Both the position numbers and the translations under genes were made by a program. The notes below the pieces were generated by a model. That model did not search any database, was not told the DNA's origin, and saw only the letters and a program-made list of their open reading frames with translations. From Nostoc sp. TH1S01 (GTDB lineage: Bacteria > Cyanobacteriota > Cyanobacteriia > Cyanobacteriales > Nostocaceae), in assembly GCA_018993265.1 (NCBI GenBank), contig JAGKSW010000016.1, positions 1-63,921 of the forward strand: 63,921 bases of DNA, written 5' to 3'. Shown piece after piece: positions 9,561 to 19,748 of this stretch (position 1 is the first letter of the stretch; every line of letters begins with the position of its first letter).

Positions 9561-12500
9561 ATGACAGACCTTACTAAACGAATTGCTGCTCTTTCTCCTG
9601 AAAAGCGCGAACTGCTATTGCGACGGCTGAACCAGCAAACAGAGAAAATTGCACCCACAATTATTACTGCTCAAAGTCGAGAATCTAACTCTTTTCCTTT
9701 ATCTTTTGCCCAAGAGAGGTTGTGGTTTATCGAACAACTGCAACCAGGTAATGTTTTTTATAACATTACTAATGCTGTGCGTTTGCAAGGTAAGCTAAAC
9801 ATAACGGCACTAGAACAAAGCATCAACGAAATTATTAGACGGCATGAAGCTCTAAGAACTACTTTTAATGCCGTAGAAGGAAAACCAGTTCAAGTAATTG
9901 CTTCATCTTTAAGCTTAAAACTATCAATAATTGATTTGTGTACAGTATCATCAGCAGATCAAGAGCAAGAATTACAAAAAATAATTATTGAAGAATCTCT
10001 AATTCCTTTTGATTTGACACGAGACCCGTTACTGCGGGTAAAGCTATTACAGTTAAATCAAACAGAATATGTGATGGTATTTACCATGCACCATATCGTT
10101 TCTGATATTTGGTCGATAGGAGTGCTAGTGGATGAATTAGCTGTACTCTATCCGGCTTTTTATCATGGTAAAGTACCTTCTCTGCCAGAATTGCCCATTC
10201 AATACCCTGACTTTGCAGTTTGGCAAAGAAATTGGCTACAAGGCAAGGTTTGGGATGAACAACTAGCTTACTGGAAACAGCAACTAGCTAATCCTCCAAT
10301 ACTGCATCTACCCACTGACCGACCACGACCAGCAATTTCTACTTTGCAAGGTGCGACTCAATGCTTTGTTTTATCCAAGGATTTAGCTGAGGCGTTAAAT
10401 TCTTTAAGTCGCCGTGAAGGAGTAACTTTGTTTATGACTTTGCTGGCAGCTTTTAAAGTTTTATTGCACCGCTACACTAGTCAAGAGGATATCTGCATAG
10501 GTTCACCAATCGCTAATCGTAACCGAGGCGAAACTGAGAAACTCATTGGTTTTTTTGTCAATTCTTTAGTGTTGCGGACTCATCTTGATAGCAATCTGAC
10601 TTTTAGAGAGTTGTTGGTGAGAGTGCGTGAAGTGACATTAGAAGCTTACGATCACCAAGATTTTCCTTTTGAAAAAATAGTCGAAGAACTTCAACCAGAG
10701 CGTAACTTATTAAGCTACAATCCACTATTTCAGGTTTCTTTTCAACTCCAGAATACACCTATGGAAGTGCTGGATTTACCTGACTTGACTTTAAGTATGG
10801 TGGAATACGAAAATCAAACAGCAGCATTTGATTTAAATTTGACTTTATCAGAAGAAAATGATGGGCAAATTAGCGCAAATTTGGAATATAGCACTGAATT
10901 GTTTGATGCAACCACAATTGGGCGGATAATAGAAAATTTTAAAACCTTGCTTGCTGGTATTGTTGCTAACCCTCAAGCCAAGCTATCTGAGTTGCCATTA
11001 TTAACAGAAACTGAACAACATCAACTATTAGTAGAGTGGAATAATACTCAAGTCGATTATCCTTTAGAAAAGTGTCTTCATCAGTGGTTTGAAGCACAAG
11101 TAGAACAAACACCTGATGCAGTAGCAGTAGTTTTTGAAAACCAGCAGTTGACATACAGCGAACTTAATAAAAAAGCAAACCAACTAGCGTATTATTTGCG
11201 TTACTTGGGAGTACAAGCAGATAGTTTAGTTGGAATTTGTGTAGAGCGATCGCTCGAAATATTAATTGGGATTTTGGGTATTCTCAAAGCTGGTGGTGCT
11301 TATATACCTTTAGATCCAACCTATCCCCAAGAACGCTTGGCTTTTGTGTTGGAAGACTCTCAAAGCTCCATTCTATTATCTCAACAGCATCTAATTGAGA
11401 AGCTTCCCTCACACCAAGCGCAAGTAATTTGCTTAGATAGCGAGTGGAATAAAATCGCAACTCAAAGTTCAGAAAATCTTACCTGCAATGTTAACTCCCA
11501 TAACCTAGCTTACGTAATTTATACTTCTGGCTCCACAGGTAAACCTAAAGGTGTTTTGGTGAACCACGCAAATGTTGTGCGTTTATTTACCGCAACTGAA
11601 CAATGGTTTCACTTTAATCAGCAAGATGTTTGGACATTATTTCACTCCTATGCTTTCGACTTTTCTGTGTGGGAAATTTGGGGCGCTCTGATTTACGGTG
11701 GAAAGCTAGTAATAGTTCCTTACTGGATTAGTCGCTCACCAGATGCTTTTTATGACTTACTCTCTCAAGAGCAAGTCACAGTTCTCAATCAGACTCCCTC
11801 TGCATTTCGGCAGTTGATGTATGCAGAAGCACAAGCAAATGACAACGCCAAGCCACTATCCTTGCGGTTAGTAATATTTGGTGGCGAAGCATTGGAAATT
11901 CAAAGCTTAAAGCCTTGGTTTGACCGTCACGGCGACCAAGTACCACAATTAGTCAATATGTACGGCATTACAGAGACTACCGTACACGTTACCTATTATC
12001 CTTTAACTAAAGCCGATATTGACCAGACAAAAAGTTTAGTTGGTCGTCCTATTCCCGACTTACAAATTTATTTATTAGACCAAAATAAACAACTAGTACC
12101 AATTGGTGTACCCGGAGAGATTTACGTTGGTGGTGCTGGTGTGACGAGAGGCTATCTTAATCGTCCTCAATTGACTGAGGAACGCTTTATTAATCATTGT
12201 TTTGGCAACAACTCAACAAGGATTTATAAAACTGGTGATTTAGCTCGTTATCTTCCAGATGGCAATATTGAATACCTCGGACGTATCGATCACCAAGTTA
12301 AAATTCGTGGCTTTCGTATTGAGTTAGGAGAAATAGAAGCGAGTCTCAGACAACATGAGTCTGTAGAAGATGTCTTGGTTCTCAGCAAAGATAATCGATT
12401 GATATCTTATTTGATTCCGTCTTCGTTGTCTAATGAACAGGAATTGCTGGCTCAACAAGTTTCAGAGTGGCGATCGCTATATGATGAAACCTATAGCCAG

Positions 12501-15500
12501 ACTAATTCCAATCACGAGGCATCGTTAAATCTTACTGGTTGGAACAGTAGCTATACAAATTTACCAATACCGCAAGACCAAATGCAGTATTGGGTAGAAT
12601 CGACAGTTGAGAGAATTTTAGCTTGTCAACCACAGCGTGTCCTAGAAATTGGTTGTGGAACCGGATTATTACTCCTGCGTGTTGCACCCCACTCTAGCCA
12701 ATATTGGGCTACAGATTTCTCAGCCACTGCTTTGAACTATGTACAAAAAGTTTTAGACACTCAACAAAACCCATTACCTCAAGTCCGGTTGTTTCAAAGG
12801 CTAGCAGATAACTTTGAGGAAATCGAATCTACTAATTTTGATACTGTAATTATTAACTCAGTTATCCAATATTTTCCGACTATTAACTATCTATTGCGCG
12901 TTCTCGAAGGAGCAAGTCAATTAGTTGAATCTGGAGGGAAAATTTTTGTCGGAGATGTGCGTAATTTAACGCTACTGAGTGCGTTTCACACTTCAATTGC
13001 TTTGTATAATGCGCCTGATTCTTTATCAACACAGGAGTTGCTACAGCAAATACAACAACGCCTCAATCAAGAAGAAGAATTGGTAATTGACCCGGCTTTC
13101 TTTCTCGCATTACCGCAGCATTTACCTCAAATTACCTATGTTCAGATTCAGCCGAAGCGTGGCTATGACCGCAACGAACTCAGCCTGTTTCGTTATGATG
13201 TAATTCTCCATGTTGGTAATCAAGTTGAGCTTCCAACAGATGTTACTTGGTTAGACTGGCAACAGCAAGGATTAACATTAACCGCGCTTGTGCAGTTATT
13301 AGAGTCCACCCAACCGCAAATACTAGGTCTGCGCCGAGTACCAGATGCGCGTTTGATAGCAGAAGTTAAAACTTTAGAACTGCTCAAACAGGAATCAGCA
13401 CCGCAAACAGTAGGTGAACTGCGGTCTTTGCAGCAAGAGATTTTAAAAGAAGCCGTAGAACCCGAAGATATATGGGCTTTGGGCGATAAATTACCTTACA
13501 AAATAGAAATTACCTGGACAAATGGTGGTATTGATGGCTGTTATGATGTTATCTTACGGCGACAAACCCCAGTGACAGGAAAAATAGTTGCTTTTCCTAG
13601 AAAAAAACAATACCTCAAATCTTGGCATAATTACGCAAACAATCCCTTGCAGGGTAAAATTGCTCGCCAGCTTGTACCAGAACTGCGCCAGTATCTCCAA
13701 TCAAAGCTGCCTGAGTATATGTTGCCTTCAGCGTTTGTGCTAGTTGATGCTTGGCCATTAACAGCAAATGGTAAGATAGACAGGCGATCGCTTCCCTCTC
13801 CCGATCAGACACGGTTGGAGTTAGAAGCGGATTATGTGGTTGCAAGTAATCCCATCGAAGAAAAACTGGTATCAATCTGGTCTGAAGTTTTAGGCGTGCA
13901 GCAGATAGGTATTCACGATAACTTCTTCAATCTAGGTGGACACTCACTGCTGGCTACTCAAGTTATCTCACGGGTGCGAGATGCTTTCAATGTGGAAGTA
14001 CCGTTGAGTTGTTTATTTACCAACCCTACTGTTGCTGGGTTAGCCGAAAATATCCAAACCTCGTTGCAGTCGGCAAATATTATCGAATATCCTCCTATTC
14101 AACCTGTTTCACGCAATGGAGATTTACCCCTCTCCTTTGCTCAACAACGGTTATGGTTTATCAGCCAGCTAGTACCGGATAGTCCCCTCTACAACGTTTC
14201 TCTACCTGTTCGTCTTACGGGTTTACTAAATATATCTGCACTAAAAGATAGCTTCGATGCGGTTGTGCAAAGACACGAAAGTTTGCGAACTAGCTTTGTT
14301 GCTGTGGAAGGACAACCAATGCAAGTTATTGTGCCAAATTTAGATTTGTCATTGCCGATTGTAGACTTGCAAGCATTAGAAGCATCAGAACAAGCTAACC
14401 AAGTGCAGAAATTGGCTACAGAAGAAGAATTAACGCCTTTTGATCTCACTTGTTGTCCTTTATTACGAGTCAAACTGCTGCGGCTGCATGAGACAGAACA
14501 CATATTGCTGTTGACAATGCACCATATTATTTCTGATGGTTGGTCGATGGGGATTTTAGTTCAAGAACTGGTAACTTTGTATGAGGCTTTTTCTCATGTT
14601 AAGCCTAATCCCCTAACACCTTTACCAATACAATATGCTGATTTTGCTGTGTGGCAAAGGCAATGGTTACAAGGAGATGTTTTAGAATCGCAATTATCCT
14701 ATTGGAAAAGACAATTATTAGGTGGTAATTTACCAACCTTAAAGTTACCTATTCAGCGTCCTCAACCAGCTATTCCTACTTTTAAAGGTGCGAGTTACAG
14801 TTTTGAACTATCTGGAGATTTATCGCAACAGATTCTCGAATTGAGTCGCCAAGAAAATGTCAGTTTGTTTATGACTTTACTGGCAGGTTTGCAAACTTTA
14901 CTTTACCGCTACACTAATCTAGATGATATTGTTGTCGGTACAGATATTGCTAATCGCACTCAGAGCAAAACTGAATTACTCATTGGTTTTTTTATTAACC
15001 TGTTAGTGTTACGCACAGATATGCGTGGTAATCCCAGTTTTAGGGAGTTATTACAACGAGTGCGCGAAGTTACGTTACAAGCTTATGCTCACCAAGATTT
15101 ACCTTTTGACAAACTAGTAGAAGAGTTAAAAACGGAAAGAGATTTACAGAAAATTCCTCTTTTTCAAGTGCTGTTTGTTTTGCAAAATACACCTGCACCA
15201 GAAATTGAACTGGCTGATTTAAAAGTACATCCTTTAGAAATTGAAGATGGACAATCAAAGTTTGATTTAGCTTTATTTGCTGTAGAAATAGAACAGAAAA
15301 TTTCCTTTAATTGGCATTACAAAACAGATTTATTTGATGAAAGTGCGATCGCTCGCCTTTCCACACACTTTAAAACCCTCTTCACTAGCATTGTGGCGCA
15401 GCCAGATACCAAGATTAGTTCTTTAGAAATGCTGACTTCAGACGAAATAAACCAACAAATCAGCGAAAAGAATAAACGTCAGTCGGCTAACTTCCAAAAA

Positions 15501-16526
15501 TTCAAAATGGTCAAGCCTAAAGCTATCAGCTTGACTCAAGAACAATTAGTTAAAACTTGTTATCTTCAGCCAGGAGAAACGTTACCTTTAGTTTGTCAAC
15601 CTCATGTCTCTGACTTGGATATCATCGATTGGGCTAAAAACAATCGAGAATTTATCGATACTAATTTATTGAAACATGGTGCTATCCTCTTTAGAGGATT
15701 TAACACCAATTCTGTAGCGGATTTTGAAAACTTTGCTCAAGCTATTTGTCCAGAATTATTTGGTGAATATGGTGATTTACCAAGGGAAGGATTAGGCGGT
15801 AAAGTTTATGGTTCTACACCTTATCCCGCAGATAAAGCTATTTTATTCCACAATGAAAGCTCCCATATGCACAGATGGCCGATGAAAATTTGGTTTTACT
15901 GTGTGCAACCAGCACAAGAACGGGGAGAGACACCAATTGTTGATTGTCGCAAAGTTTATCAATTACTAGATTCTCAAATTATAGAAAAATTTGCCCAAAA
16001 GGGATTAATGTATGTCCGTAACTACACAGATGGACTAGATGTTAGTTGGCAAAACTTCTTTCATACCACAGATAAATCAGCAGTAGAAATATTCTGCAAT
16101 CAAAATGGAATTGAGTGGGAATGGAAAGCAGACGGCGGTTTAAAAACAAAAGAAATTCGGCAAGCGATCGCTAAACATCCCAAAACAGGTGAATTAGTAT
16201 TTTTCAATCAAATTCAATTGCATCATATCGCTTATTTAGATACACCAGTCCGCGAGTCTCTATTATCATTATTCGGTGAAGACAACCTACCACGAAATGT
16301 TTATTACGGTGATGGTACGCCAATTGAGCAATCAGTAATTGATGAAGTTACTGCTGTTTATCAACAAGCTGAAATTGCTTTCTCTTGGCAAAAGGGAGAT
16401 GTTTTAATGCTCGACAATATGCTAACTGCACACGCACGTAATCCTTATGTAGGAAATCGCAAGATTGTCGTAGCAATGGGCGAAATTGTGAATGCTAAAA
16501 ATATAGAATTTCCAGGTGTTAAATAA
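9561..16526 (+). CDS. NRPS: C-A(Thr)-N-methyltransferase-T-C with fused Fe/2OG oxygenase
   Basis: 2321 residues. Order: short N-terminal helix (ITDLTKRIAAL-like), C (about 45-470, HHIVSDIWS with Ile in place of Gly), A (YTSGSTGKPKG near 654), S-adenosylmethionine methyltransferase inserted after A8 (LEIGCGTG near 1027), rest of A (NGKIDRRSL), T (LGGHSLLATQV near 1455), second C (about 1520-1960, HHIISDGWS), then a TauD/clavaminate-synthase domain (about 1985-2321) with H2097-x-E2099, H2291 and R2300. Pocket: D-F-W-N-I-G-M-V-H, exactly the Thr code. The inserted methyltransferase position is that of N-methylating modules, so N-methyl-Thr is predicted. The oxygenase domain is fused to the C-terminus directly before a protein starting with an interface-like domain and an Asp-type A domain. 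That is the arrangement reported for fused aspartyl beta-hydroxylases of siderophore synthetases. A GGGAG ribosome site precedes the ATG. Confidence 0.95.
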   Translation: MTDLTKRIAALSPEKRELLLRRLNQQTEKIAPTIITAQSRESNSFPLSFAQERLWFIEQLQPGNVFYNITNAVRLQGKLNITALEQSINEIIRRHEALRTTFNAVEGKPVQVIASSLSLKLSIIDLCTVSSADQEQELQKIIIEESLIPFDLTRDPLLRVKLLQLNQTEYVMVFTMHHIVSDIWSIGVLVDELAVLYPAFYHGKVPSLPELPIQYPDFAVWQRNWLQGKVWDEQLAYWKQQLANPPILHLPTDRPRPAISTLQGATQCFVLSKDLAEALNSLSRREGVTLFMTLLAAFKVLLHRYTSQEDICIGSPIANRNRGETEKLIGFFVNSLVLRTHLDSNLTFRELLVRVREVTLEAYDHQDFPFEKIVEELQPERNLLSYNPLFQVSFQLQNTPMEVLDLPDLTLSMVEYENQTAAFDLNLTLSEENDGQISANLEYSTELFDATTIGRIIENFKTLLAGIVANPQAKLSELPLLTETEQHQLLVEWNNTQVDYPLEKCLHQWFEAQVEQTPDAVAVVFENQQLTYSELNKKANQLAYYLRYLGVQADSLVGICVERSLEILIGILGILKAGGAYIPLDPTYPQERLAFVLEDSQSSILLSQQHLIEKLPSHQAQVICLDSEWNKIATQSSENLTCNVNSHNLAYVIYTSGSTGKPKGVLVNHANVVRLFTATEQWFHFNQQDVWTLFHSYAFDFSVWEIWGALIYGGKLVIVPYWISRSPDAFYDLLSQEQVTVLNQTPSAFRQLMYAEAQANDNAKPLSLRLVIFGGEALEIQSLKPWFDRHGDQVPQLVNMYGITETTVHVTYYPLTKADIDQTKSLVGRPIPDLQIYLLDQNKQLVPIGVPGEIYVGGAGVTRGYLNRPQLTEERFINHCFGNNSTRIYKTGDLARYLPDGNIEYLGRIDHQVKIRGFRIELGEIEASLRQHESVEDVLVLSKDNRLISYLIPSSLSNEQELLAQQVSEWRSLYDETYSQTNSNHEASLNLTGWNSSYTNLPIPQDQMQYWVESTVERILACQPQRVLEIGCGTGLLLLRVAPHSSQYWATDFSATALNYVQKVLDTQQNPLPQVRLFQRLADNFEEIESTNFDTVIINSVIQYFPTINYLLRVLEGASQLVESGGKIFVGDVRNLTLLSAFHTSIALYNAPDSLSTQELLQQIQQRLNQEEELVIDPAFFLALPQHLPQITYVQIQPKRGYDRNELSLFRYDVILHVGNQVELPTDVTWLDWQQQGLTLTALVQLLESTQPQILGLRRVPDARLIAEVKTLELLKQESAPQTVGELRSLQQEILKEAVEPEDIWALGDKLPYKIEITWTNGGIDGCYDVILRRQTPVTGKIVAFPRKKQYLKSWHNYANNPLQGKIARQLVPELRQYLQSKLPEYMLPSAFVLVDAWPLTANGKIDRRSLPSPDQTRLELEADYVVASNPIEEKLVSIWSEVLGVQQIGIHDNFFNLGGHSLLATQVISRVRDAFNVEVPLSCLFTNPTVAGLAENIQTSLQSANIIEYPPIQPVSRNGDLPLSFAQQRLWFISQLVPDSPLYNVSLPVRLTGLLNISALKDSFDAVVQRHESLRTSFVAVEGQPMQVIVPNLDLSLPIVDLQALEASEQANQVQKLATEEELTPFDLTCCPLLRVKLLRLHETEHILLLTMHHIISDGWSMGILVQELVTLYEAFSHVKPNPLTPLPIQYADFAVWQRQWLQGDVLESQLSYWKRQLLGGNLPTLKLPIQRPQPAIPTFKGASYSFELSGDLSQQILELSRQENVSLFMTLLAGLQTLLYRYTNLDDIVVGTDIANRTQSKTELLIGFFINLLVLRTDMRGNPSFRELLQRVREVTLQAYAHQDLPFDKLVEELKTERDLQKIPLFQVLFVLQNTPAPEIELADLKVHPLEIEDGQSKFDLALFAVEIEQKISFNWHYKTDLFDESAIARLSTHFKTLFTSIVAQPDTKISSLEMLTSDEINQQISEKNKRQSANFQKFKMVKPKAISLTQEQLVKTCYLQPGETLPLVCQPHVSDLDIIDWAKNNREFIDTNLLKHGAILFRGFNTNSVADFENFAQAICPELFGEYGDLPREGLGGKVYGSTPYPADKAILFHNESSHMHRWPMKIWFYCVQPAQERGETPIVDCRKVYQLLDSQIIEKFAQKGLMYVRNYTDGLDVSWQNFFHTTDKSAVEIFCNQNGIEWEWKADGGLKTKEIRQAIAKHPKTGELVFFNQIQLHHIAYLDTPVRESLLSLFGEDNLPRNVYYGDGTPIEQSVIDEVTAVYQQAEIAFSWQKGDVLMLDNMLTAHARNPYVGNRKIVVAMGEIVNAKNIEFPGVK

Positions 16527-19500
16527 ATGCAGACTCAAGAGCAAGTTATCAATGGTTTTCGACTTTCACCCCAACAAAAGCGTATTTGGAATTTACAAAA
16601 AGATAGCAGTGTTTATCGGGTTCAGGCTGCTATTTCTATAGAAGGCAGTTTGAAAGTAAATTTCTTAAAATTAGCATTAGAAAAAGTCATCAATCGTCAT
16701 GGAATTTTGCGGACTAGCTTTATTAAGCCACCGGGAATTAAAACCCCCATCCAGACAATAAATGCTCAAGGATTGCTATTTTGGCAAGAAATTGATTCAA
16801 GCGATCACGCCTATTTAGAACAATTAAATCAAGTCGAATCTTTATATCAACAAGAAAGGTTAATTCCTTGGGATTTTGAGCAAGGTTCGCTGTTGCGTAC
16901 TTACCTAATTAAATTATCGCTAAACAAGTCAATTTTACTGCTAAATCTTCCGGCAATTTGCGCTGATAGTTTCTCAGTCAAAACTTTAGTACAAGAAATT
17001 AGTCAATGTTATAGTTCTTGCTTGCAAGGTATAGAGCTAAGTAATGAAGAAGTTGTACAATATTTGCAATTTTCTGAATGGCAGAATGAATTACTAGAAG
17101 ATACAGATGCAGAGGTTGGTAAACAATATTGGGAAAAATATAATCTTTCTGTATTACCAAAATTATCACTACCTTTTGAGAATAAACTAATAGCTGATTC
17201 TAGTAAGTTTAATATCGACTCTTATGAGTTTAAGATTGAGTCTAAATTGTTAGCTAAAATAGCAGCAATAGTTGAAAAACATCAATCATCAATTTCTGAT
17301 TTTTTACTTAGCTCTTGGCAAATTTTATTATGGCGATTGACTCAACAAGAAAACATTGTTGTTGGTATCGCTGCGGATGGACGTAAATATGAGGAGTTAG
17401 AAACAGTCATCGGACTTCTGAGTAAGAATTTGCCAATATCAGTAAATTTATCCAGTAACTTACTATTTGAAGAAGTATTGCCAATAGTGAGCCAATCAGT
17501 AAAAGAGGCTGGAGAATGGCAAGAATATTTCGCCTGGGAAAATTTGACGGAATTTACAGATAATATACCTTTTGGTTTTGAGTTTCAAACAGACACAGCA
17601 AAGTACTATGCTGAGGAAGTTTCTTTTTCAATTGATAATCAGTTTGCTTGTACAGACCAATTTAAAATCAAACTTTCCTGTTACCAAAAAATAGATTATT
17701 TAACAGCTAAGTTTGACTATGATGTGAATTTATTTAGTGCAGAAGTTATCGAACTTTTAGCTGGATATTTTCAGACTTTACTAGAAAGTTCTGTTGATGC
17801 TCCTGACACTCGAATCTCTAGTTCAGAAATATTAACTGATAACAAGCGTCAGCAATTGTTAATCGAATTTAATAACACCCAAGTAGATTATCCCCAAGAT
17901 AAATGTTTTCAGCAACTATTTGCAGAACAAGTATTACGCACACCTGATAATATTGCTGTTGTATTTGCCGACCAAAAATTAACTTACGCTCAACTAAATT
18001 CTCGCTCTAATCAATTAGCACATTATCTGCAAAAACTAGAGGTTAAACCAGAAGTATTAGTAGGCGTATACACCGAACGTTCCCTAGAAACCATAGTTGC
18101 AATCTTGGGTATCCTCAAAGCTGGGGGTGCTTACCTACCCCTAGATTCAGCATTACCAGCCGCAGCTTTAGCTTATCGTTTGCAAGATGCTGGTGTATCT
18201 GTGCTTTTAACACAGCGATCGCTAGTTGATAAAATTCCTGCTGACACTACACAAATAATTTGTCTAGATACAGACTGGGAAATAATTAACGCAGAAAATT
18301 CAGAAGATTTCCCAACTACGGTACAGCCAGAAAACTTAGTATATGCAATTTATACTTCTGGTTCTACAGGACAACCTAAAGCTGTTTTAGTCGAACATCG
18401 GCAACTAATTAATTACCTCTATGGAATTGTAGATAAGCTGAATTTATCAGCCTGCATGAACTTTGCCACCGTTTCTTCCTTAGCCGCAGACTTGGGAAAC
18501 ACAGTTATCTTTCCTGCCTTGTGTACAGGTGGATGTTTGCATATCATCTCTACAGAATGTGCAGCCGACTCCCAAGCACTAGCAGAATACTGTCAACGCC
18601 ATCCTATCGACTGTCTAAAAATAGTTCCTTCGCACCTCAGTGCCTTATTAGCCTCTTCCTCTAGCCAGTCCATCCTACCTAGACAGTGTTTAATTTTAGG
18701 TGGCGAAGCCAGTAGTTGGAATTTAATTGAGCAAATTCAACAACAAAGTAACTGTCAAATTTTCAATCATTACGGCCCTACAGAAACCACTGTTGGGGTG
18801 CTAACTTACCCAGTCACCAACAAACAAACCACTCAAACAGTTCCTCTAGGAAGACCTTTAGCCAACACCCAAATTTATATTCTAGATGAACATTTGCAGC
18901 CAGTACCCATCGGCGTACCAGGTGAACTGTACATTGGTGGAACTGGCGTAGCTAGGGGTTATCTCAACCAACCAGAACTTACCGCTAAAAGGTTCATTAA
19001 AAATCCCTTCGCCTCTGAACCAACAGCACGTCTGTACAAAACAGGTGACATAGCCCGTTACTTAAGCAATGGGAATCTAGAATTTCTCGGACGAGTAGAC
19101 AACCAAGTAAAAATTCGCGGTTTTCGGGTTGAATTAGGCGAAATTGAGGCAGTTATCAGGCAACACTCATCTGTGCAAGAAGTAATAGTTTTAACAACCG
19201 AGCAGGAGCTTGGTAATCAGCGTTTAGTTGCATATATAGTTACCAACGCTAAAAACAGAGTGGTTAACCAGATTCAGCACTTGGATTGGATGAGAGAAAT
19301 ACGCAGTTTTTGCGGACAAAAATTACCTGATTATATGGTTCCTGCTGCTTTTGTATTTTTAAAGGCACTGCCATTAACTGCTAATGGTAAAGTAGACCGT
19401 CAAGCCTTACCAGCACCAGATCAATCACGCAGTGCCTTAGAAACAGAGTTTGTTTCACCGCGTACACCGACAGAACAAATAATAGCTGAGATTTGGGCTG

Positions 19501-19748
19501 ATGTTTTAGGGCAAGAAAAAATCGGAATTTATGACAACTTCTTTGATTTGGGAGGACATTCACTTTTAGCTACCCAAATTATTTCTCGGTTACGCACAGC
19601 ATTCAAAATCGATTTACCTGTGCGTAGCTTGTTTGAAAATCCGACAGTTATCACTTTGGTGGAACGAATAGAGGGAATTTTAGCAGTGCAACAGTTACAA
19701 GCTGTGCCTACGCAAATGGCAGAAGACATCGAGGAAATTGAACTATGA
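16527..19748 (+). CDS. NRPS module: interface-like domain - A(Asp) - T
   Basis: 1073 residues, starting on the base after the upstream stop (TAA-ATG). Residues 1 to about 430 are condensation-like (LSPQQKRIWNL, NRHGILRTSF, VVGIAADGR, GLLSKNLP) but carry LPAICADSFS (141-150) where HHxxxDG should be, as in the protein at 6279; both are interface-like domains. A domain: YTSGSTGQPKA, YGPTETTVG. Pocket by eye D-L-T-K-I-G-H-V-G, which fits Asp (DLTKVGHIG); His at 322 is the usual Asp mark. Core A4 is odd: the usual FD is AAD, so Phe234 is replaced while Asp235 stays. T: LGGHSLLATQI. Together with the oxygenase fused to the end of the previous protein this predicts beta-hydroxyaspartate, a known bidentate iron ligand. 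The acidic C-terminus (EDIEEIEL) overlaps the next gene by ATGA. Confidence 0.93.
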   Translation: MQTQEQVINGFRLSPQQKRIWNLQKDSSVYRVQAAISIEGSLKVNFLKLALEKVINRHGILRTSFIKPPGIKTPIQTINAQGLLFWQEIDSSDHAYLEQLNQVESLYQQERLIPWDFEQGSLLRTYLIKLSLNKSILLLNLPAICADSFSVKTLVQEISQCYSSCLQGIELSNEEVVQYLQFSEWQNELLEDTDAEVGKQYWEKYNLSVLPKLSLPFENKLIADSSKFNIDSYEFKIESKLLAKIAAIVEKHQSSISDFLLSSWQILLWRLTQQENIVVGIAADGRKYEELETVIGLLSKNLPISVNLSSNLLFEEVLPIVSQSVKEAGEWQEYFAWENLTEFTDNIPFGFEFQTDTAKYYAEEVSFSIDNQFACTDQFKIKLSCYQKIDYLTAKFDYDVNLFSAEVIELLAGYFQTLLESSVDAPDTRISSSEILTDNKRQQLLIEFNNTQVDYPQDKCFQQLFAEQVLRTPDNIAVVFADQKLTYAQLNSRSNQLAHYLQKLEVKPEVLVGVYTERSLETIVAILGILKAGGAYLPLDSALPAAALAYRLQDAGVSVLLTQRSLVDKIPADTTQIICLDTDWEIINAENSEDFPTTVQPENLVYAIYTSGSTGQPKAVLVEHRQLINYLYGIVDKLNLSACMNFATVSSLAADLGNTVIFPALCTGGCLHIISTECAADSQALAEYCQRHPIDCLKIVPSHLSALLASSSSQSILPRQCLILGGEASSWNLIEQIQQQSNCQIFNHYGPTETTVGVLTYPVTNKQTTQTVPLGRPLANTQIYILDEHLQPVPIGVPGELYIGGTGVARGYLNQPELTAKRFIKNPFASEPTARLYKTGDIARYLSNGNLEFLGRVDNQVKIRGFRVELGEIEAVIRQHSSVQEVIVLTTEQELGNQRLVAYIVTNAKNRVVNQIQHLDWMREIRSFCGQKLPDYMVPAAFVFLKALPLTANGKVDRQALPAPDQSRSALETEFVSPRTPTEQIIAEIWADVLGQEKIGIYDNFFDLGGHSLLATQIISRLRTAFKIDLPVRSLFENPTVITLVERIEGILAVQQLQAVPTQMAEDIEEIEL

